A DNA stretch of 5,349 bases, taken from assembly GCA_030042855.1 (NCBI GenBank), contig JASHYU010000080.1:1-5349 (forward strand), in the 5' to 3' direction. Both the position numbers and the translations under genes were made by a program. Shown here piece after piece: positions 4,120 through 5,349 of the stretch; position 1 is the stretch's first letter; each line of letters opens with the position of its first letter. This DNA comes from Thermoplasmata archaeon (GTDB lineage Archaea > Thermoplasmatota > Thermoplasmata > UBA184). Under the pieces are notes generated by a model, which did not search any database, was not told the DNA's origin, and saw only the letters and a program-made list of their open reading frames with translations.

Positions 4120-5349
4120 ATGGCAGATTTCACGGTATGGATCCTCATCGCCGTACTCGCGTTCGTCATCATCCTGGTGATCTTGACCCGGATGATCTAC
4201 ACCATCCAGCCGTACCAGCAGGGGATCGTGACCCTGCTCGGGTCGTACAAGCGGATGATCAGTCCCGGGTTCAACATGGTGAGCCCGCTCTCGGTCGTGC
4301 TCAAGATCGACCTGCGCACGCAGGTGCTCGAGGTCCCGCGGCAGGAAGTGATCACGAAGGACAACTCGCCGACCAACGTCGACGCGATCATCTACATCAA
4401 GGTCGTCGACGCGCCGAAGGCGATCTTCCAGGTCCAAGACTACCACGTCGCGACCGTCGCGCTCGCCCAGACGACGCTCCGCTCGATCATCGGCGACATG
4501 GAGCTCGACGAGGTGCTCTACAACCGCGAGCGGATCAACACGCGGCTCCGCGACATCCTCGACGAGGCGACCGACAAGTGGGGCGTCCGCGTGGACGCGG
4601 TCGAGATCAAGGAGGTCGACCCGGTCGGCCCCGTCAAGACCGCGATGGAGGAGCAGACCGCCGCCGAACGGCAGCGGCGCGCCGCGGTCCTCCGGGCCGA
4701 CGGCGAGAAGCGCAGCGCCATCCTGGTCGCGGAAGGTCAGAAGCGATCGCGCATCCTCCAGGCGGAGGGGGTCCGGCAGTCCCAGATCCTCGAGGCCGAA
4801 GGGGCTCGGGTCGCGACGATCCTCCAGGCCCAGGGGGAGTCGCAGCGCCTGCGCATCCTCTCCCTCGGGGCGGGCGTGCTGGACGCGAAGGCGCTCACCG
4901 TCCTCTCGCTCGACACCGTCGCGAAGGTCGGCGACGGCCAGGCAACGAAGATCCTCTTCCCGTTCGAGTTCTCCCGCTTGATGGAGGGGGCGAGCGAGTA
5001 CATGGGCACGAGCCGGCAGGTGCCGGATCGGAGCCTCAACACGCTCGACGACCTCGAGAAGCGCGTCGGGTCGATGGACAGCATCCTCGGCCCCATCCCG
5101 CGCCAGGAGGAGCTCCTGACCGAGATCAAGTCGATCGAGGACGAGATCAAGGCGGAGTCGGACGAGTCGACGTCGATGGTCACCTCCTACGGGAAGGGCT
5201 CGAAGACGGCGGGCGTCCCCGTGCTCCCGTCGCCGGACGAGTTCGCGCCGCCCCCGCCCGCGGCTCCGACCGCGGGCGCGCCGTCGGCGGGGGGCACCCC
5301 CGCGACGGCCGCCGACCCGGCGAAGGACCCGCGGCGGCGTCCGCCCCCT
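4120..5349 (+). CDS. Stomatin/SPFH (band 7, prohibitin homology) family membrane protein, 3' partial
   Basis: The frame is open for 410 codons to the right edge with no stop. An N-terminal membrane anchor (VWILIAVLAFVIILVIL, 6-22) precedes the SPFH/band 7 domain, about 24-185. Typical pieces are IQPYQQGIVTLLGSYKRMISPGFN, DLRTQVLEVP, the KDNSPTNVDAIIYIKV strand, and WGVRVDAVEIKEVDP. Residues 187-241 form five 11-residue repeats of a coiled coil. Next comes a hydrophobic stretch (about 244-290) including ILFPFEFSRLMEG, similar to the oligomerisation region of stomatins. A helical charged section (305-350) and a Pro/Ala-rich tail from about 374 complete it. Such proteins form large membrane-bound rings or scaffolds. 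The ATG at 4120 is the only possible start before the anchor, because an in-frame TGA lies at 4084. The lack of a TATA box suggests co-transcription with nfeD. The tail makes it longer than a typical stomatin of about 260-290 residues. Confidence 0.93.
   Translation, partial: MADFTVWILIAVLAFVIILVILTRMIYTIQPYQQGIVTLLGSYKRMISPGFNMVSPLSVVLKIDLRTQVLEVPRQEVITKDNSPTNVDAIIYIKVVDAPKAIFQVQDYHVATVALAQTTLRSIIGDMELDEVLYNRERINTRLRDILDEATDKWGVRVDAVEIKEVDPVGPVKTAMEEQTAAERQRRAAVLRADGEKRSAILVAEGQKRSRILQAEGVRQSQILEAEGARVATILQAQGESQRLRILSLGAGVLDAKALTVLSLDTVAKVGDGQATKILFPFEFSRLMEGASEYMGTSRQVPDRSLNTLDDLEKRVGSMDSILGPIPRQEELLTEIKSIEDEIKAESDESTSMVTSYGKGSKTAGVPVLPSPDEFAPPPPAAPTAGAPSAGGTPATAADPAKDPRRRPPP
4678..4842 (+). 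repeat. Five tandem 11-residue (33-bp) coiled-coil repeats in the SPFH gene
   Basis: Residues 187-241 read as five units of 11: RAAVLRADGEK, RSAILVAEGQK, RSRILQAEGVR, QSQILEAEGAR, VATILQAQGES. The consensus is (R/Q)-S-x-I-L-x-A-E-G-x-(K/R). The hydrophobic pair at positions 4-5 and the A-(E/D/Q)-G at 7-9 recur exactly every 11 residues, a hendecad pattern suited to a long, slightly right-handed coiled coil. The DNA units are related but diverged, so this is protein-level periodicity rather than a recent tandem duplication. Confidence 0.85.

Noticed and set aside
4678..4842. 33-bp periodicity as a CRISPR-like or tandem DNA repeat
   Set aside because: The periodicity is in frame and at protein level (11-residue coiled-coil units). 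The DNA copies are diverged and there are no spacers.
3407..5183. Minus-strand open frames over nfeD and the SPFH gene
   Set aside because: They are Asp/Arg- or Ser/Arg-rich antisense shadows, while the plus strand encodes recognisable NfeD and SPFH domains.
1..5349. A novel defence or mobile system
   Set aside because: No recombinase, transposase, nuclease-effector, toxin-antitoxin or phage-like gene is visible, and the recognised genes are conserved archaeal housekeeping functions.

Overview
The window looks like a stretch of a high-GC euryarchaeal chromosome, most plausibly a Thermoplasmata-type lineage. The archaeal assignment rests on gene content: the small catalytic subunit of archaeal/eukaryotic primase (PriS), a Rio1-type atypical kinase and a two-KH-domain Pno1/Dim2-like protein. 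It is also supported by TATA-like boxes 28-30 bp upstream of the start codons, which imply leaderless or nearly leaderless mRNAs. The finer taxonomic placement is only an inference.

Layout. (1) Positions 2-217, plus strand: the C-terminal end of a fumarylacetoacetate hydrolase (FAH)-family enzyme that runs in from the left edge. (2) Positions 153-2784, minus strand: a tight three-gene operon transcribed leftward in the order rio1, KH-domain protein (pno1/dim2-like), priS. Both internal junctions have the same stop-start arrangement, TGACGATG, with a 2-nt gap and a Shine-Dalgarno-like purine run in the end of the upstream gene. The 3' end of priS overlaps the 3' end of the FAH gene by 65 bp, tail to tail. 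(3) Positions 2785-2920: a 136-bp divergent promoter region with one TATA-like element for each direction. (4) Positions 2921-3493, plus strand: an uncharacterised protein with an HEYLHALGYLD motif, a probable zinc metallopeptidase. (5) Positions 3551-4024 and 4120 to the right edge, plus strand: a short NfeD-family membrane protein followed by a stomatin/SPFH-family membrane protein with an 11-residue-periodic coiled coil and a Pro/Ala-rich tail. The SPFH gene is cut off by the window edge.

How the genes fit together. Rio1 and Pno1/Dim2 homologues both act in late maturation of the small ribosomal subunit. Their translational coupling to priS puts ribosome assembly and replication priming under one promoter. 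NfeD and SPFH proteins are a well-known gene pair forming membrane microdomain assemblies. The NfeD here has no ClpP-like serine protease domain, and a putative metallopeptidase gene lies just upstream, which gives a testable but speculative partnership.

I see no mobile elements, CRISPR arrays, tRNAs or rRNAs. The window reads mainly as ordinary archaeal housekeeping DNA. The points worth checking are the cysteine-free primase subunit, the FAH/priS overlap, the repeated junction sequence, the snapalysin-like HExxHxxGxxD motif and the consistent TATA-to-ATG spacing.
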